Source: Fibrobacter sp. (lineage in GTDB: Bacteria > Fibrobacterota > Fibrobacteria > Fibrobacterales > Fibrobacteraceae). Taken from it: a stretch of DNA of 64,000 nt. Both the position numbers and the translations under genes were made by a program. Each line of letters opens with the position of its first letter. Within the stretch, counting starts at the first letter, position 1. Of the stretch, positions 17,732 to 26,645 are shown in pieces. Below the pieces are notes generated by a model. The model saw only the letters and a list, made by a program, of their open reading frames with translations, was not told the DNA's origin and did no database searches. The stretch covers positions 1 through 64,000 of the forward strand of contig JAGCPZ010000005.1 in assembly GCA_017965445.1 (NCBI GenBank), read 5' to 3'.

Positions 17732-19390
17732 ATGGATGTTAAACAATCTTTCAAAAAAATGATGTCTGTTGCAGGTGCTGCGGCGGGCCTTTCGTTGTTT
17801 GCGGTTACGGGTGCTATTGCGGCCCCGAACCCGAACTTCCACATTTACATTGCCTACGGGCAGTCCAATATGGCGGGTAACGGCGATATCGTCCCTGCGG
17901 AAGACCAAGTGAATCCGCCCAAGAATTTTATCATGCTGGCGTCTCATAACGCCAATGCGAGCCAACGTAGCGGCAAAACGAACCAGTCTTTCAAGACGGG
18001 TGAGTGGGTGGCGGCTATTCCGCCGATGTTCCATCCGTTCGAGAATCTTTCTCCGGCGGATTATTTTGGCCGTGCGATGGTGGATTCCCTGCCGGGCGTG
18101 ACTGTGGGCATTATCCCGGTTGCTATCGGTGCGGTGAGCATCAGGGCTTTTGACAAGGACCAGTACGAGGCCTACTTCAGGGGCGACGGCAAGGACATCA
18201 TGTCCTGGGGTTGGCCAAAGGACTACGACAACAACCCTCCGGGCCGTATTCTGGAGCTTGCCAAGAAGGCGAAGGAAGTGGGCGTTATCAAGGGTTTCAT
18301 CTTCCATCAGGGCGAAAGTGACGGCACGGATGCCAACTGGCGTAAAACGGTCTATAAGACTTACAAGGACGTGATTGACGCTCTTGGCCTGGACGAGAAC
18401 GAAGTCCCGTTCGTGGCGGGTGAATTGCTCCAGGAAGGCAACAACTGCTGCGGTAGCAAGAACGGTGGCATTCGCGAACTCAAGAACAACTTCAAGAAGT
18501 TCGGCTTGGCATCTTCCAAGGGCTTGCAGGGCAACGGCAAGGACCCGTACCACTTTGGCCGTGCGGGCGTGATTGAACTGGGCAAGCGCTACTGCTCCGA
18601 AATGCTCAAGCTTATCGACAAGACGATTGACCCGAACGCTCCTCCGGTGGATTTGGTGGATCCGAGTAAGTCTGTGGTTCCCGACGAACCGCCCGAGGAA
18701 TATGGCCCTTATACCGAAGCGATTGCGATTCCGGGCAAGGTTCAGGCCGAAAACTACAACAAGGGCGGTGCTGAAAAGGCCTATCATGACGAAAGCAAGG
18801 GCAACGAAGGCGGCAAGCTCCGTAAGGACGACGTGGATATCTACCAGCCGAACATGGGCATTACTGTGGGTCACAACCAAAAGGGCGAATGGCTCAAATA
18901 TACGGTGAAGGTGGAAGCCGACGGCGATTACGAAATTTCTGCTCTTGTGGCTGGCGAGAACGGCACTGGTGGCTTTAAGCTCTATATGGACGATAAGCAG
19001 ATTGGTGATGAAATTGTGAATGACGGAAAGGGCTTTGAATCGTTCTCCGAAGTGAGTGGCGGCAAGGCGACCTTGAAGAAGGGCGAACATGAGCTGAAAC
19101 TCGAAATCACGAACGACTGGATTGATATCGACTACGTGGAATTCAAGGTGGCGAAGGATTCTGTTCCTGATGGAATTGTGAAGGTTCGCCTGGACATGAC
19201 CGAAGCCGAAAGCAACTATAGCGTTTATGACATGCACGGCAAAAAGCTCGGGACGTTCTCGGCCAAGGGAATGGCTGATGCAATGGACCTTGTAAAGGCC
19301 GATGCGAAACTCCGCAAACAGTCCCAGGGCGTGTTCTTCATCCGCAAGGATGGGGCGCTCCATACAAAGAAGGTGGTTGTTTATGAATAA
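17732..19390 (+). CDS. CE6 acetyl xylan esterase with CBM6 and FPm-1
   Basis: 552-residue secreted esterase, third CE6. Signal peptide to about 30. CE6 module 30-300 with S45 in AYGQSNMAG, FHQGESDG (Ser in place of Thr) and DPYHF. NNCCGSKNGG loop as in the second copy. CBM6 about 326-475, FPm-1 485-552 ending KKVVVYE. The ATG at 17732 follows TTTAGGGA and aligns with the paralogue starts; the longer in-frame extension to 17678 runs through promoter sequence. Its own bipartite promoter makes CE6 plus microprotein a self-contained unit. Confidence 0.9.
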   Translation: MDVKQSFKKMMSVAGAAAGLSLFAVTGAIAAPNPNFHIYIAYGQSNMAGNGDIVPAEDQVNPPKNFIMLASHNANASQRSGKTNQSFKTGEWVAAIPPMFHPFENLSPADYFGRAMVDSLPGVTVGIIPVAIGAVSIRAFDKDQYEAYFRGDGKDIMSWGWPKDYDNNPPGRILELAKKAKEVGVIKGFIFHQGESDGTDANWRKTVYKTYKDVIDALGLDENEVPFVAGELLQEGNNCCGSKNGGIRELKNNFKKFGLASSKGLQGNGKDPYHFGRAGVIELGKRYCSEMLKLIDKTIDPNAPPVDLVDPSKSVVPDEPPEEYGPYTEAIAIPGKVQAENYNKGGAEKAYHDESKGNEGGKLRKDDVDIYQPNMGITVGHNQKGEWLKYTVKVEADGDYEISALVAGENGTGGFKLYMDDKQIGDEIVNDGKGFESFSEVSGGKATLKKGEHELKLEITNDWIDIDYVEFKVAKDSVPDGIVKVRLDMTEAESNYSVYDMHGKKLGTFSAKGMADAMDLVKADAKLRKQSQGVFFIRKDGALHTKKVVVYE

Positions 19391-19466
19391 CAAGGAAATG
19401 GTAATTGTCAAGCAGATAGCGTTCTTCTTTGTAGTCGCTGTCGCGCTTGGTCTAGTTTACGGGTAG
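19383..19466 (+). CDS. CE6-coupled membrane microprotein, copy 3
   Basis: 27 residues, MNNKEM start, VKQIAFF core, hydrophobic run, LGLVYG end, TAG stop. Overlaps the CE6 stop by ATGAATAA exactly as copies 1 and 2. Versus copy 1 there are 8 synonymous and 3 conservative replacement codons. One membrane span predicted; role unknown. Confidence 0.75.
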   Translation: MNNKEMVIVKQIAFFFVVAVALGLVYG

Positions 19467-19470
19467 AATC

Positions 19471-19502
19471 GTCATCCTGAACCCTGCAAGGGTGAAGGAT
19501 CC
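19471..19502. repeat. GTCATCCTGA…GAAGGATCC interspersed repeat
   Basis: GTCATCCTGAACCC … GGTGAAGGATCC. Further copies at 43600, 43695 and 62270. Here it is inserted between microprotein copy 3 and the terminator conserved with copy 1. Confidence 0.6.
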
Positions 19503-19547
19503 AGTCAAATCTTCATTGGTGGAACTGAAATTTGTATGACTCCTGTA

Positions 19548-19580
19548 GAGCCTCGGCGAAAGCCGGGGCTCTTTTCCTTT
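19548..19580 (+). terminator. Rho-independent terminator
   Basis: GAGCCTCGGC-GAAA-GCCGGGGCTC stem, CTTTTCC tail; homologue of the one at 15635. Confidence 0.8.
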
Positions 19581-19598
19581 TTGAACAATGCGATTGCT

Positions 19599-19696
19599 GT
19601 CATGCCGGTCGGAGCCTGTTCTGAGCGTAGTCGAAGGATGCCGGCATCGGTTGTTCTGTTTAAACAACTGACCCCGCAACGGTGTGCGGGGTGACA
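19599..19696. repeat. Composite REP-like repeat cluster
   Basis: Contains GTCATGCCGG…, GTCGAAGGATGCCGGCAT, the palindrome GTTGTTCTGTTTAAACAAC and CCCCGC…GCGGGGTGAC. The GTTGTTTAAAC unit also occurs twice in opposite orientation at 26672 and 26807. Confidence 0.55.
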
Positions 19697-19733
19697 ATGC
19701 CAAGTGCGGGGAGGCTGTCAAGAATCGTCTTAT

Positions 19734-20546
19734 TTACTTCAGCAGTCGAGTTCCGAAACCGTGGATTTTGATGACGGTCGGGTACGCGGGGAGTCGTATG
19801 TTGTTTTGCAATGTTCCGCGGCGGAGTTCATGACCGTTGACATCGAACAGCGTAAATTGACGGCCAAGCAATTTCGGGGAAACCGTCAAACGATGGTTCT
19901 GCACGCGGATTGTTTCAAGTTTGTATCTGACTGGAGCGATGCTCGAAATGGCGGCATTGCGGGCTTTGACGGTGTCCCCAGCAAAATGGCCATACTCATA
20001 ATTAGGGCCTGGAGTAATCAATTCACGCATACGTCCCCTGCCGTAATCAAAAATAAGCGTTTTATGAATACAATTTCCTTTTTGCAAACATTCATTAATT
20101 GCAGGAACAAGTACAGAATCTATCTTTACAAACATGGAATTGAAGATTGAGTCATTATCCGTAATATAATAACACTTTCTATAATTGGAAAACTCATCTT
20201 CAATAACTTCTCTTAATGTATGTGTTGCTCCAGTTAGAACATAAAATTCAATAGCACTCCCCCACCCATCAAAGAAAGCAAAACTACCACCAGTCCATCC
20301 TAATAAAATATTAGAATCTAGCATCGTTCTACACAATCCAACGTCCCCACAAGCTATGCCCCCATAGACATTACGAACCTTTCCCTTATAAAATACAGAA
20401 CATGCATCATAATCTCCTTCATCCATATCATCACTATCAAAAAAAAGATTTTCAGGAAAATTCTCTATACGGACTGCCACTTCAATTTTGGTTTCCGCCC
20501 ATAATGTGGCAATAGCAACAAATGATAGAATAAAAATCTTTTTCAT
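19734..20546 (-). CDS. Secreted protein of unknown function with T9SS-type C-terminus
   Basis: 270-residue protein that I do not recognise. Signal peptide MKKIFILSFVAIATLWA. The middle is Cys- and Asp-rich (DACSVFYKG, GGIACGDVGLC, YRKCYYITD) without a known catalytic motif. The last 40 residues (QFTLFDVNGHELRRG…) match a short type-A sorting domain, so it is probably exported to the surface. The start at 20546 follows TAGGAGGTCGAAA. Codon use is AT-rich over most of the gene but normal at the C-terminal domain. It is convergent with the CE6 unit. Confidence 0.7.
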   Translation of the reverse strand: MKKIFILSFVAIATLWAETKIEVAVRIENFPENLFFDSDDMDEGDYDACSVFYKGKVRNVYGGIACGDVGLCRTMLDSNILLGWTGGSFAFFDGWGSAIEFYVLTGATHTLREVIEDEFSNYRKCYYITDNDSIFNSMFVKIDSVLVPAINECLQKGNCIHKTLIFDYGRGRMRELITPGPNYEYGHFAGDTVKARNAAISSIAPVRYKLETIRVQNHRLTVSPKLLGRQFTLFDVNGHELRRGTLQNNIRLPAYPTVIKIHGFGTRLLK

Positions 20547-20798
20547 TTTCGACCTCCTACCCAAGCTACGCTACCGTAATAATATAACTTAAATCCTTTT
20601 GCTATAAAACCCAAATTTTGATTTTCAATAACTGACCCCGTCCCGGCACAAGGCCGGGATGGCAAAGGTGTTGGGGAGACTGTGCCGAGTGCGGGGTGAC
20701 AATGCCAAATGCGGGCATGACGACACGAACGTCATTTCGATGACAGCAAAAAAGCCCGCGGTTTGACCGCGGGCGTTTTGCATAAAGCGATTTAAACC
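20547..20798. other. Intergenic region with REP-like palindromes
   Basis: About 250 bp: promoter region for the minus-strand gene, then CCCGGCACAAGGCCGGG palindrome at about 20641, further GTGCGGGGTGAC units, and the terminator at 20747. No ORF seen. Confidence 0.5.
20747..20774 (-). terminator. Rho-independent terminator (minus strand)
   Basis: Perfect GCCCGCGGT/ACCGCGGGC stem with T-run on the minus strand, downstream of the CE1 esterase. Confidence 0.85.
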
Positions 20799-22310
20799 TT
20801 ACGGAAGGCTGAACTGCTTCAGGAAGTCCCAAGCCATATTGGGGTCGCCTTCGTTATGGTCGATGTTCATCGTGCAGAGACCCACTTTGGCGCCGCCTTG
20901 GCAGGTTTCGTAGATTTCGCAGTCATATTGTCCGTTGTTGATCTTCTGGCTCGTCTTCTTGGGTTCACCAGTGCAACCGTCCATCTTGGCCCATTCTGCG
21001 AAGGTTTCCTTTGCTCCCATGAATGTGATAGGCATGGATTGAATGACTTGGGACAGAGTGTGGTTGTAATTTACGACACCGTCGTTAGAACTGCGGAAGT
21101 TGAGAACAGGATACGGGCGAGCCGGATGGCAGCCTGCATCTACGACTTCTTGTGCAAGGTCGAATGCAGAAGGAGCGCCTGCGGCGATGATATCGGCGAG
21201 GAAGCAACCGGCGTAGTTGGACATGCCGCCACCCATCGACCAGCCTGCGACATAGATGCGCTTTGGATCGACGCAAGCTTTCTCTGTGAGTTCCTTGACG
21301 AAATTGCGGGTGAAGGTCACGTCATCGGCGGTGGTGCAGCAGGGGCCTACGTTCCAAGCCTGGCCCATTACGGCGTTCGGGGTCATGGCCCCATCTGGAT
21401 AGACGCTGATTGCTCCATCGGCCAAAGCGACTTTACCAATCTTGGAGTCATTCACCCAGTCAGCGGCGCTACCGTAGATTTGATGGTAGTTGATGAGCAT
21501 CGGAACAGGCTTGTCGCCCGTGAAGTTGCCGTTCGGGAATTTCACGATGACCTTGCGTCCATCGACCATAATTTCGGTATCGCTCTTGAGTGTCTTGGCG
21601 GAGCAGTCAATTGCCGGAGCGGCGCTGCTAGAAGAAACGGCTTCGCTGGAGACCGGTGCGGCGGCTGAACTTGTCGGAGCTGCTGAACTGGTCGAATCGG
21701 TAACGCCAGCGGAAGATGTCGGAGTGCTTGCGCCCGGTTCCATCTGGATGGCGACATCGACTTCAGTCTCGGCTTTCATGGTGTAGGTGACATCTTGATA
21801 GCCTTCCTTCGCAAATTTGAAAACCGGCAGCGGGTCGCCTTCCTTGAGCAGCGTGACCGTCTTGCCGAGCTGGTAGGTGTTGCGGTGTCCGTCCGCATTG
21901 ATGCGGATGAACTTGGCTCCCTTGGCAGATGTCCTGTTCAAGTCGAAGTTCAGCGTCCCGTTGACGTTGTGCTGCGTCTGGGAGAACGCGACCTTGCCGA
22001 GAGCATCCATGACAGAAACGGTAATCGTGTTCGCCTTGACATTCTGAATGCTGATGACATTGTGGCTGAACTGAATGGATTCCTTCGGGATGAAGGTCTT
22101 GCGCAAAGCGTCTGTTTCGCTAGAAATGCTGAACGAACCGCCGTCGGTCGTGGTGGCGTTAACTTCGGGATAATTGGAAGATGTGATTTTTACGCCAGGA
22201 AGCGGCTGACCCATGTTCGAGAAAACACCGCCGCTGATGCTCCATGCAAACGACAGGGAGCTAAGAGCAGCGATGGTTCCTGCAAAAGCCATAAATTTAG
22301 ACATGGTCAT
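20799..22310 (-). CDS. CE1-type secreted esterase (feruloyl/acetyl esterase-like)
   Basis: 503-residue alpha/beta hydrolase of the LpqC/PHB-depolymerase-like CE1 group, which includes feruloyl and acetyl xylan esterases. Signal peptide 1-22. An N-terminal regulatory-like beta domain (24-70) is followed by a segment resembling a sorting domain (ITVSVMDALGKVAF…, about 90-150). Ser/Ala/Thr linker 193-233, then the esterase 235-503: oxyanion NYHQIYG, nucleophile S358 (AGWSMGGG), Asp in SNDGVV and His in NIDHNEGD. No CBM6 and no C-terminal FPm-1. AAGGAG five bases before ATG. Tandem paralogue of the gene at 22514; substrate inferred from context. Confidence 0.8.
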   Translation of the reverse strand: MTMSKFMAFAGTIAALSSLSFAWSISGGVFSNMGQPLPGVKITSSNYPEVNATTTDGGSFSISSETDALRKTFIPKESIQFSHNVISIQNVKANTITVSVMDALGKVAFSQTQHNVNGTLNFDLNRTSAKGAKFIRINADGHRNTYQLGKTVTLLKEGDPLPVFKFAKEGYQDVTYTMKAETEVDVAIQMEPGASTPTSSAGVTDSTSSAAPTSSAAAPVSSEAVSSSSAAPAIDCSAKTLKSDTEIMVDGRKVIVKFPNGNFTGDKPVPMLINYHQIYGSAADWVNDSKIGKVALADGAISVYPDGAMTPNAVMGQAWNVGPCCTTADDVTFTRNFVKELTEKACVDPKRIYVAGWSMGGGMSNYAGCFLADIIAAGAPSAFDLAQEVVDAGCHPARPYPVLNFRSSNDGVVNYNHTLSQVIQSMPITFMGAKETFAEWAKMDGCTGEPKKTSQKINNGQYDCEIYETCQGGAKVGLCTMNIDHNEGDPNMAWDFLKQFSLP

Positions 22311-22440
22311 AAAAACTCCTTTTTTGTTTCCAAGGAAGACCTAACTAATAGAAAATAACAATTTCAGTCTATAAAGATATATTTTTGATGACGATAATCA
22401 TTGTAAAAAATGCGAAACGCCTGAAATAATACGGAAAAAA

Positions 22441-22476
22441 CAAAAAAAATCGCCCTGGTTAAACCGGAGCGATTTT
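22441..22476 (-). terminator. Rho-independent terminator (minus strand)
   Basis: Imperfect stem AATCGCTCCGG…CCAGGGCGATT with T8 on the minus strand, after the second CE1 gene. Confidence 0.75.
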
Positions 22477-22513
22477 GCTGTATAGGATGAATTATGAAAT
22501 CAAACTTGATTCA

Positions 22514-24040
22514 TTACTTCACGAATTCTGCCGGGAGCGTGAACTGCTTGAGGAACGGCCAGCCAATGCTAGCGTCACCGTAGTCGTGACCACCGCCCTG
22601 CTTGGTGCAGAGCACAACCTTCGTGCCGTCCTTGCAGTTGGAGTATTCCTGGCAACCATTGCTGTTCTTAGACGGAGAGCCTTCGCAGCCGTTCTTTTCG
22701 GCCCAGAACTTGAAGGTGCCTTCGGCGCCAAGGAAGTTCAAGCCGTCGTTGAAGCCGCTATCGCCACCTTGGTAACGGCAGACCGGGTCATTCGTGCCGC
22801 GGAAGTTGATGACAGAAATCGGACGAGACATCTTGCAAGCGGCGCTGTTGGTCTTGTTCAAGTCCATAGCTGCTGGAGCAACTGCGGCGAAGACATCGGA
22901 CATCATGCAAGCCACGTGGTTACTCATACCGCCACCCATCGAGAAGCCGGTAGCGTAGATGCGCTGCGGGTCGATGCAGGCGATTTCTTTGAGCTTATCA
23001 ATCATTGCGTAAGAGAACTTGACGTCATCGTCGTTGGAGCAGCAGGGGCCGACGTTCCAGCCGTTACCCATTCCACCCGGTTTGCCAGTGCCGTCCGGAT
23101 AAAGCGTGATTACGCCTTCGGGGTCAGTCTTGGCCTTGTACGGAGAACTTCCGAATTCGCCATTGCCGGAACCGCCAATCGGGTGGTAGTCAATAACGAG
23201 CGGTACGGGCTTGTCGCCCTTGTAGGCGCTCGGAATGTGCATAATAAAGGTGCGCTGCTTGCCATCGACGGTCACGGACATGTTTTGCTTATCTCCGACC
23301 TTTGCAGTCTTGCCGGCGCAGTCAACGATGACTTGTTGTACTTCGGCAGAAGAAGAGGATTCTGCCGTGGCAGAAGAACTTTCCGGCGTAGAAGCGGAAC
23401 TTTCCGGCGTGACTGCGGCGCTGGATGCCGGAGGATTAGGTGGATTAATATTTGAGCCTCTTGTCAGCTTAATCTCGACGCCAGTTTCGACTTCGGCCTT
23501 GGCCTGGTAGGTGGCGTTCTGGTAACCATCCAGTGAGAACTGCAAGAACGGCAGCGGGTCGCCTTCTTTGAGGAGGGTCACAGTCTTGCCGAGCTGGTAG
23601 GTGCCGCGGCTTCCGTCTGCGTTGATGCGGAGGAACTTGGCGCCCTTGGCGGAACTCTTGTTCAGGTCAACAATCATGGAACCCATGACATTGTGTTCCG
23701 TCTTGGAGAAGGCTACTTTGCCGAGAGCATCCATGACAGAAACGGTCATGGTCTGGGCCTTGACGCCAGAAATACTGATGAGGTTGCGGTTGAATTGGAC
23801 AGATGCTTTTGCAATCTTGACGTTTCGCAAAGCTTCGGTACCATCATTGGAAATTGTGAAAGAGCCATCTTCGGCGCTCGTGGATTCTACACCCGCATAG
23901 TTGAAAGATGTAATCTTGACACCGGAAAGTGCTCTGCCTGAACCGGCTGAAACAACGTTGCCACTGATACTCCACGCGAATGAAAGCGTGCTCATGGCGG
24001 CGATTGATCCTGCAAATGCCATGGATTTGAACATGGTCAT
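22514..24040 (-). CDS. CE1-type secreted esterase (feruloyl/acetyl esterase-like)
   Basis: 508-residue paralogue of the gene at 20799 with the same order: signal peptide 1-22, N-terminal beta domain, sorting-domain-like segment (MTVSVMDALGKVAF, about 95-150), Ser/Glu-rich linker about 197-235, then the hydrolase. DYHPIGGSG oxyanion region, nucleophile S367 (TGFSMGGG), Asp in GTNDPV, His in GGGHDYGD. Start at 24040 is supported by AAGGAG; the 22-codon extension upstream lacks a signal. Separate terminators suggest the two esterases are separate units. Probably cleaves phenolic or acetyl esters on xylan. Confidence 0.8.
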   Translation of the reverse strand: MTMFKSMAFAGSIAAMSTLSFAWSISGNVVSAGSGRALSGVKITSFNYAGVESTSAEDGSFTISNDGTEALRNVKIAKASVQFNRNLISISGVKAQTMTVSVMDALGKVAFSKTEHNVMGSMIVDLNKSSAKGAKFLRINADGSRGTYQLGKTVTLLKEGDPLPFLQFSLDGYQNATYQAKAEVETGVEIKLTRGSNINPPNPPASSAAVTPESSASTPESSSATAESSSSAEVQQVIVDCAGKTAKVGDKQNMSVTVDGKQRTFIMHIPSAYKGDKPVPLVIDYHPIGGSGNGEFGSSPYKAKTDPEGVITLYPDGTGKPGGMGNGWNVGPCCSNDDDVKFSYAMIDKLKEIACIDPQRIYATGFSMGGGMSNHVACMMSDVFAAVAPAAMDLNKTNSAACKMSRPISVINFRGTNDPVCRYQGGDSGFNDGLNFLGAEGTFKFWAEKNGCEGSPSKNSNGCQEYSNCKDGTKVVLCTKQGGGHDYGDASIGWPFLKQFTLPAEFVK

Positions 24041-24335
24041 AGCGACTCCTTTTGTATTGTTGAACATTCCAAACACGTTTGTTCGCCCGGTCCAACCAAA
24101 CCCCATTTTGCGCCAGACCTAAACAAAATATAGATGGGTATGCCTTGGGTGTTGAGAAATGGTGTTGAGAAAAAAAATAAAGCGTTGAGAATTATTCATC
24201 ACGTTTTGTAAACGAAAGCTAACCTATTGATAAAATATCCATAAAAACCATGCGGTTTCAAGGAAAAAAAGCATGTTAATGGGGTAAATTAGGTTCTATA
24301 GAACTTATCTATCCTTGGTTGGAAAGGAGTTGTTT
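24041..24335. other. Divergent intergenic region
   Basis: 295 bp between a minus-strand CE1 gene and a plus-strand GH43. It holds bipartite promoter site E for the GH43. The repeat is 187 bp from the CE1 start, too far to fit the usual spacing for that gene. Confidence 0.5.
24227..24292 (+). promoter_or_regulatory. Bipartite hemicellulase promoter, site E
   Basis: TTGAT-AAAAT-ATCCA at 24227-24241; TAAATTAG box with TA at 24285 (spacing 44). GH43 start 94 bp after the repeat. Confidence 0.65.
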
Positions 24336-26636
24336 ATGGGATTGTTTAGTAAAATGGCAAAATCTGCCGCTTTTACGGTTTTGGCGGCGGCTGTTGTGAA
24401 TAGCTTTGCCGTGAAGGTCAATAACCCGATTATGTACGTCGATAGCCCGGACCCGTCTATTGTCCGCGTTGACGATGCATACTATATGGTTACGACGACC
24501 ATGCATTTTGCACCGGGCGTGCCCGTTTTCAAGAGTACGGATTTGGCGCAGTGGCGCACGGTGGGTTATGCCTACCAGACTCTTTCGAACGGCAATAACA
24601 TTAGCCTGAACGGTGGCCAGGATGCTTACGGCAAGGGTTCCTGGGCATCGAGCATCCGCTATCACAAGGGATTTTTCTACGTCTTGACGCCTTCCTATAC
24701 GACGAATAGAACTCATTTGTACAAGACCGCCGATGTCGAAGCCGGCCCGTGGAGCGAAGTGCAGCTGCCCTTCTATCACGACCCGTCGCTGTTCTTCGAT
24801 GACGATGGAACCGTCTGGGTGTTCTACGGCAGTGGCGACCAGATTAGCTATGTGCAGTTGAACGACGACGCAAGCGGCGTAAAAGCCGGAGGCCGTAGCG
24901 GCAAACTCGGCGGCGTGAGCGTGAACCAGGTGACTGGTACCAGCAATTACTATGTGCAACAAGAAGGTTCGCACATGGAAAAAGTCAATGGCGAATATTA
25001 TCTGTTCACGATTTCCTGGCCGGCTGGCAAGAGCCGTAGCGAAATTGTGTATCGTTCCAAGAACCTGCTCTCCGGATTTAGCGGAAGATATTTCTTGTCC
25101 GATAACGGTGTTGCACAGGGTGGCATTTTCGATACGCCGGATGGCAAGTGGTATGCCCTCTTGTTCCGCGATTCCGGCCCGGTTGGACGTATGTCGCATC
25201 TAGTTCCGATGGAATGGAAGGACGGCTGGCCCGTACCCACGAGTGGCTCCAAGGCGCCTGCGACGATTGACTTGCCGGAATCCCCGCTGCCGGGATACGG
25301 CATGGTGACTTCTGACGATTTTGATTCCGATGTGCTCCCGCTCGAATGGCAGTGGAACCACAATCCGGATAACAAGAACTGGTCCTTGACGGCAAATCCG
25401 GGATTCTTGCGCATTACCACTGGCCGTACCGATAACCGCATTGTCAATGCGAAGAACACGCTCACGCAGCGTTCCTTTGGCCCCAAGAGCTCTGGCCGTA
25501 CGCTTGTGGATGGCAAGGGCATGAAGGATGGCGACATGGCTGGCCTTGTGGCATTGCAAGATGACAAGGGCTTTGTCGCTCTTGCAAAAGACGGTGGCAA
25601 TTACAAGGTTGTGATGTACACAGGAAACAAGGACGGCGAAAGACAAGCTGCAAGCCAAGCTCTTTCGGACTCCAAGGTTTATCTGCGAATCGATTTTGAC
25701 TTGCCCATTGACCGCGGTACTGCATACTTCTACTATAGCACCGATGGTAACACTTGGACAAAGATTGGTAATGACGTAAAGCTCAATTACGACCTCCACA
25801 TGTTCGTGGGTGTACGCTGGGGCCTCTTCAACTTTGCGACCAAGCAGGCAGGCGGCTATGCGGACTTTGACTGGTTCAAGGTCGGTACCGATTACAAGGA
25901 TGAAATTTATCTGGGCGGTACGCAGGACACGACTCCTCCGACTCCGTACAAAGACGTTGCCGCGAAGATTCCGGGCAAGGTCGAAGCGGAAAATTACGAT
26001 GTGGGCAAGTCGAACCGCGCCTACTACGATTCCGATGGCGACAACCAGGGCAAGGCCTACCGCGAAGATCCGGTCGATATTGTGCAGCTCGATTCCGCCG
26101 ACAAGTCCAAGGGCTATGCCATTGGCTACACTGCTGAAGGCGAATGGTTGCGCTACACCGTGAATTTCGCCGAAACGGGCACCTACGAAGTGAAAGTGAA
26201 CATGGCAACACCTTCCGAAAATGCGGGCGTCAAGCTCTATATCGATGGGAAGGCCGTTACGGACGATATTATTGCTAAGCAGAACGGGGAAAACGATTGG
26301 TCCACATACAGTGCTGTTTCTGCCAAGACAAAGGAAATTGAAAAAGGCGAACATGCTTTGAAGGTGGAAATTGTCGGCAACAACGTGAACGTCGATTGGC
26401 TGGAGTTCTGCAAGGACGAATGCAAGACGGATAGAATCCAGGGCTTCCGCTACGGCATGGATGCTTCTAGAACCTATGGAGTCTATGGCATTGACGGTTC
26501 GTTCGTCGGTCGCGTCGATGCTTCGAACGCATTCGATGTCCGTACCAAGGTGAACGCGCTTGTGAAGCAGAGCGGAATCTATTTCGTGAAGTCCGTCAAC
26601 GGCGGGCACGCCCTCCGCATCTCTGTGACAAAGTAA
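24336..26636 (+). CDS. GH43 beta-xylosidase/arabinofuranosidase with ConA-like domain, CBM6 and FPm-1
   Basis: 766-residue secreted GH43 of a different subfamily from the trio at 274-11187. Signal peptide to about 26. Propeller 28-310 with D39 (SPDPSIV), FYHDPSLFFDDDG and QEGSHMEKVNGEYY general acid Glu. A beta-xylosidase-type ConA-like domain follows (about 326-525, starting DDFDSDVLPLEWQW), which in this subfamily shapes the active site. CBM6 about 541-700 of the longer type (DIVQLDSADKSKGYA insert), FPm-1 about 700-766. The ATG at 24336 follows AAAGGAG; upstream codons in frame are non-coding. Expected to release xylose or arabinose from oligosaccharides. Confidence 0.88.
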   Translation: MGLFSKMAKSAAFTVLAAAVVNSFAVKVNNPIMYVDSPDPSIVRVDDAYYMVTTTMHFAPGVPVFKSTDLAQWRTVGYAYQTLSNGNNISLNGGQDAYGKGSWASSIRYHKGFFYVLTPSYTTNRTHLYKTADVEAGPWSEVQLPFYHDPSLFFDDDGTVWVFYGSGDQISYVQLNDDASGVKAGGRSGKLGGVSVNQVTGTSNYYVQQEGSHMEKVNGEYYLFTISWPAGKSRSEIVYRSKNLLSGFSGRYFLSDNGVAQGGIFDTPDGKWYALLFRDSGPVGRMSHLVPMEWKDGWPVPTSGSKAPATIDLPESPLPGYGMVTSDDFDSDVLPLEWQWNHNPDNKNWSLTANPGFLRITTGRTDNRIVNAKNTLTQRSFGPKSSGRTLVDGKGMKDGDMAGLVALQDDKGFVALAKDGGNYKVVMYTGNKDGERQAASQALSDSKVYLRIDFDLPIDRGTAYFYYSTDGNTWTKIGNDVKLNYDLHMFVGVRWGLFNFATKQAGGYADFDWFKVGTDYKDEIYLGGTQDTTPPTPYKDVAAKIPGKVEAENYDVGKSNRAYYDSDGDNQGKAYREDPVDIVQLDSADKSKGYAIGYTAEGEWLRYTVNFAETGTYEVKVNMATPSENAGVKLYIDGKAVTDDIIAKQNGENDWSTYSAVSAKTKEIEKGEHALKVEIVGNNVNVDWLEFCKDECKTDRIQGFRYGMDASRTYGVYGIDGSFVGRVDASNAFDVRTKVNALVKQSGIYFVKSVNGGHALRISVTK

Positions 26637-26645
26637 TTTTTTACT

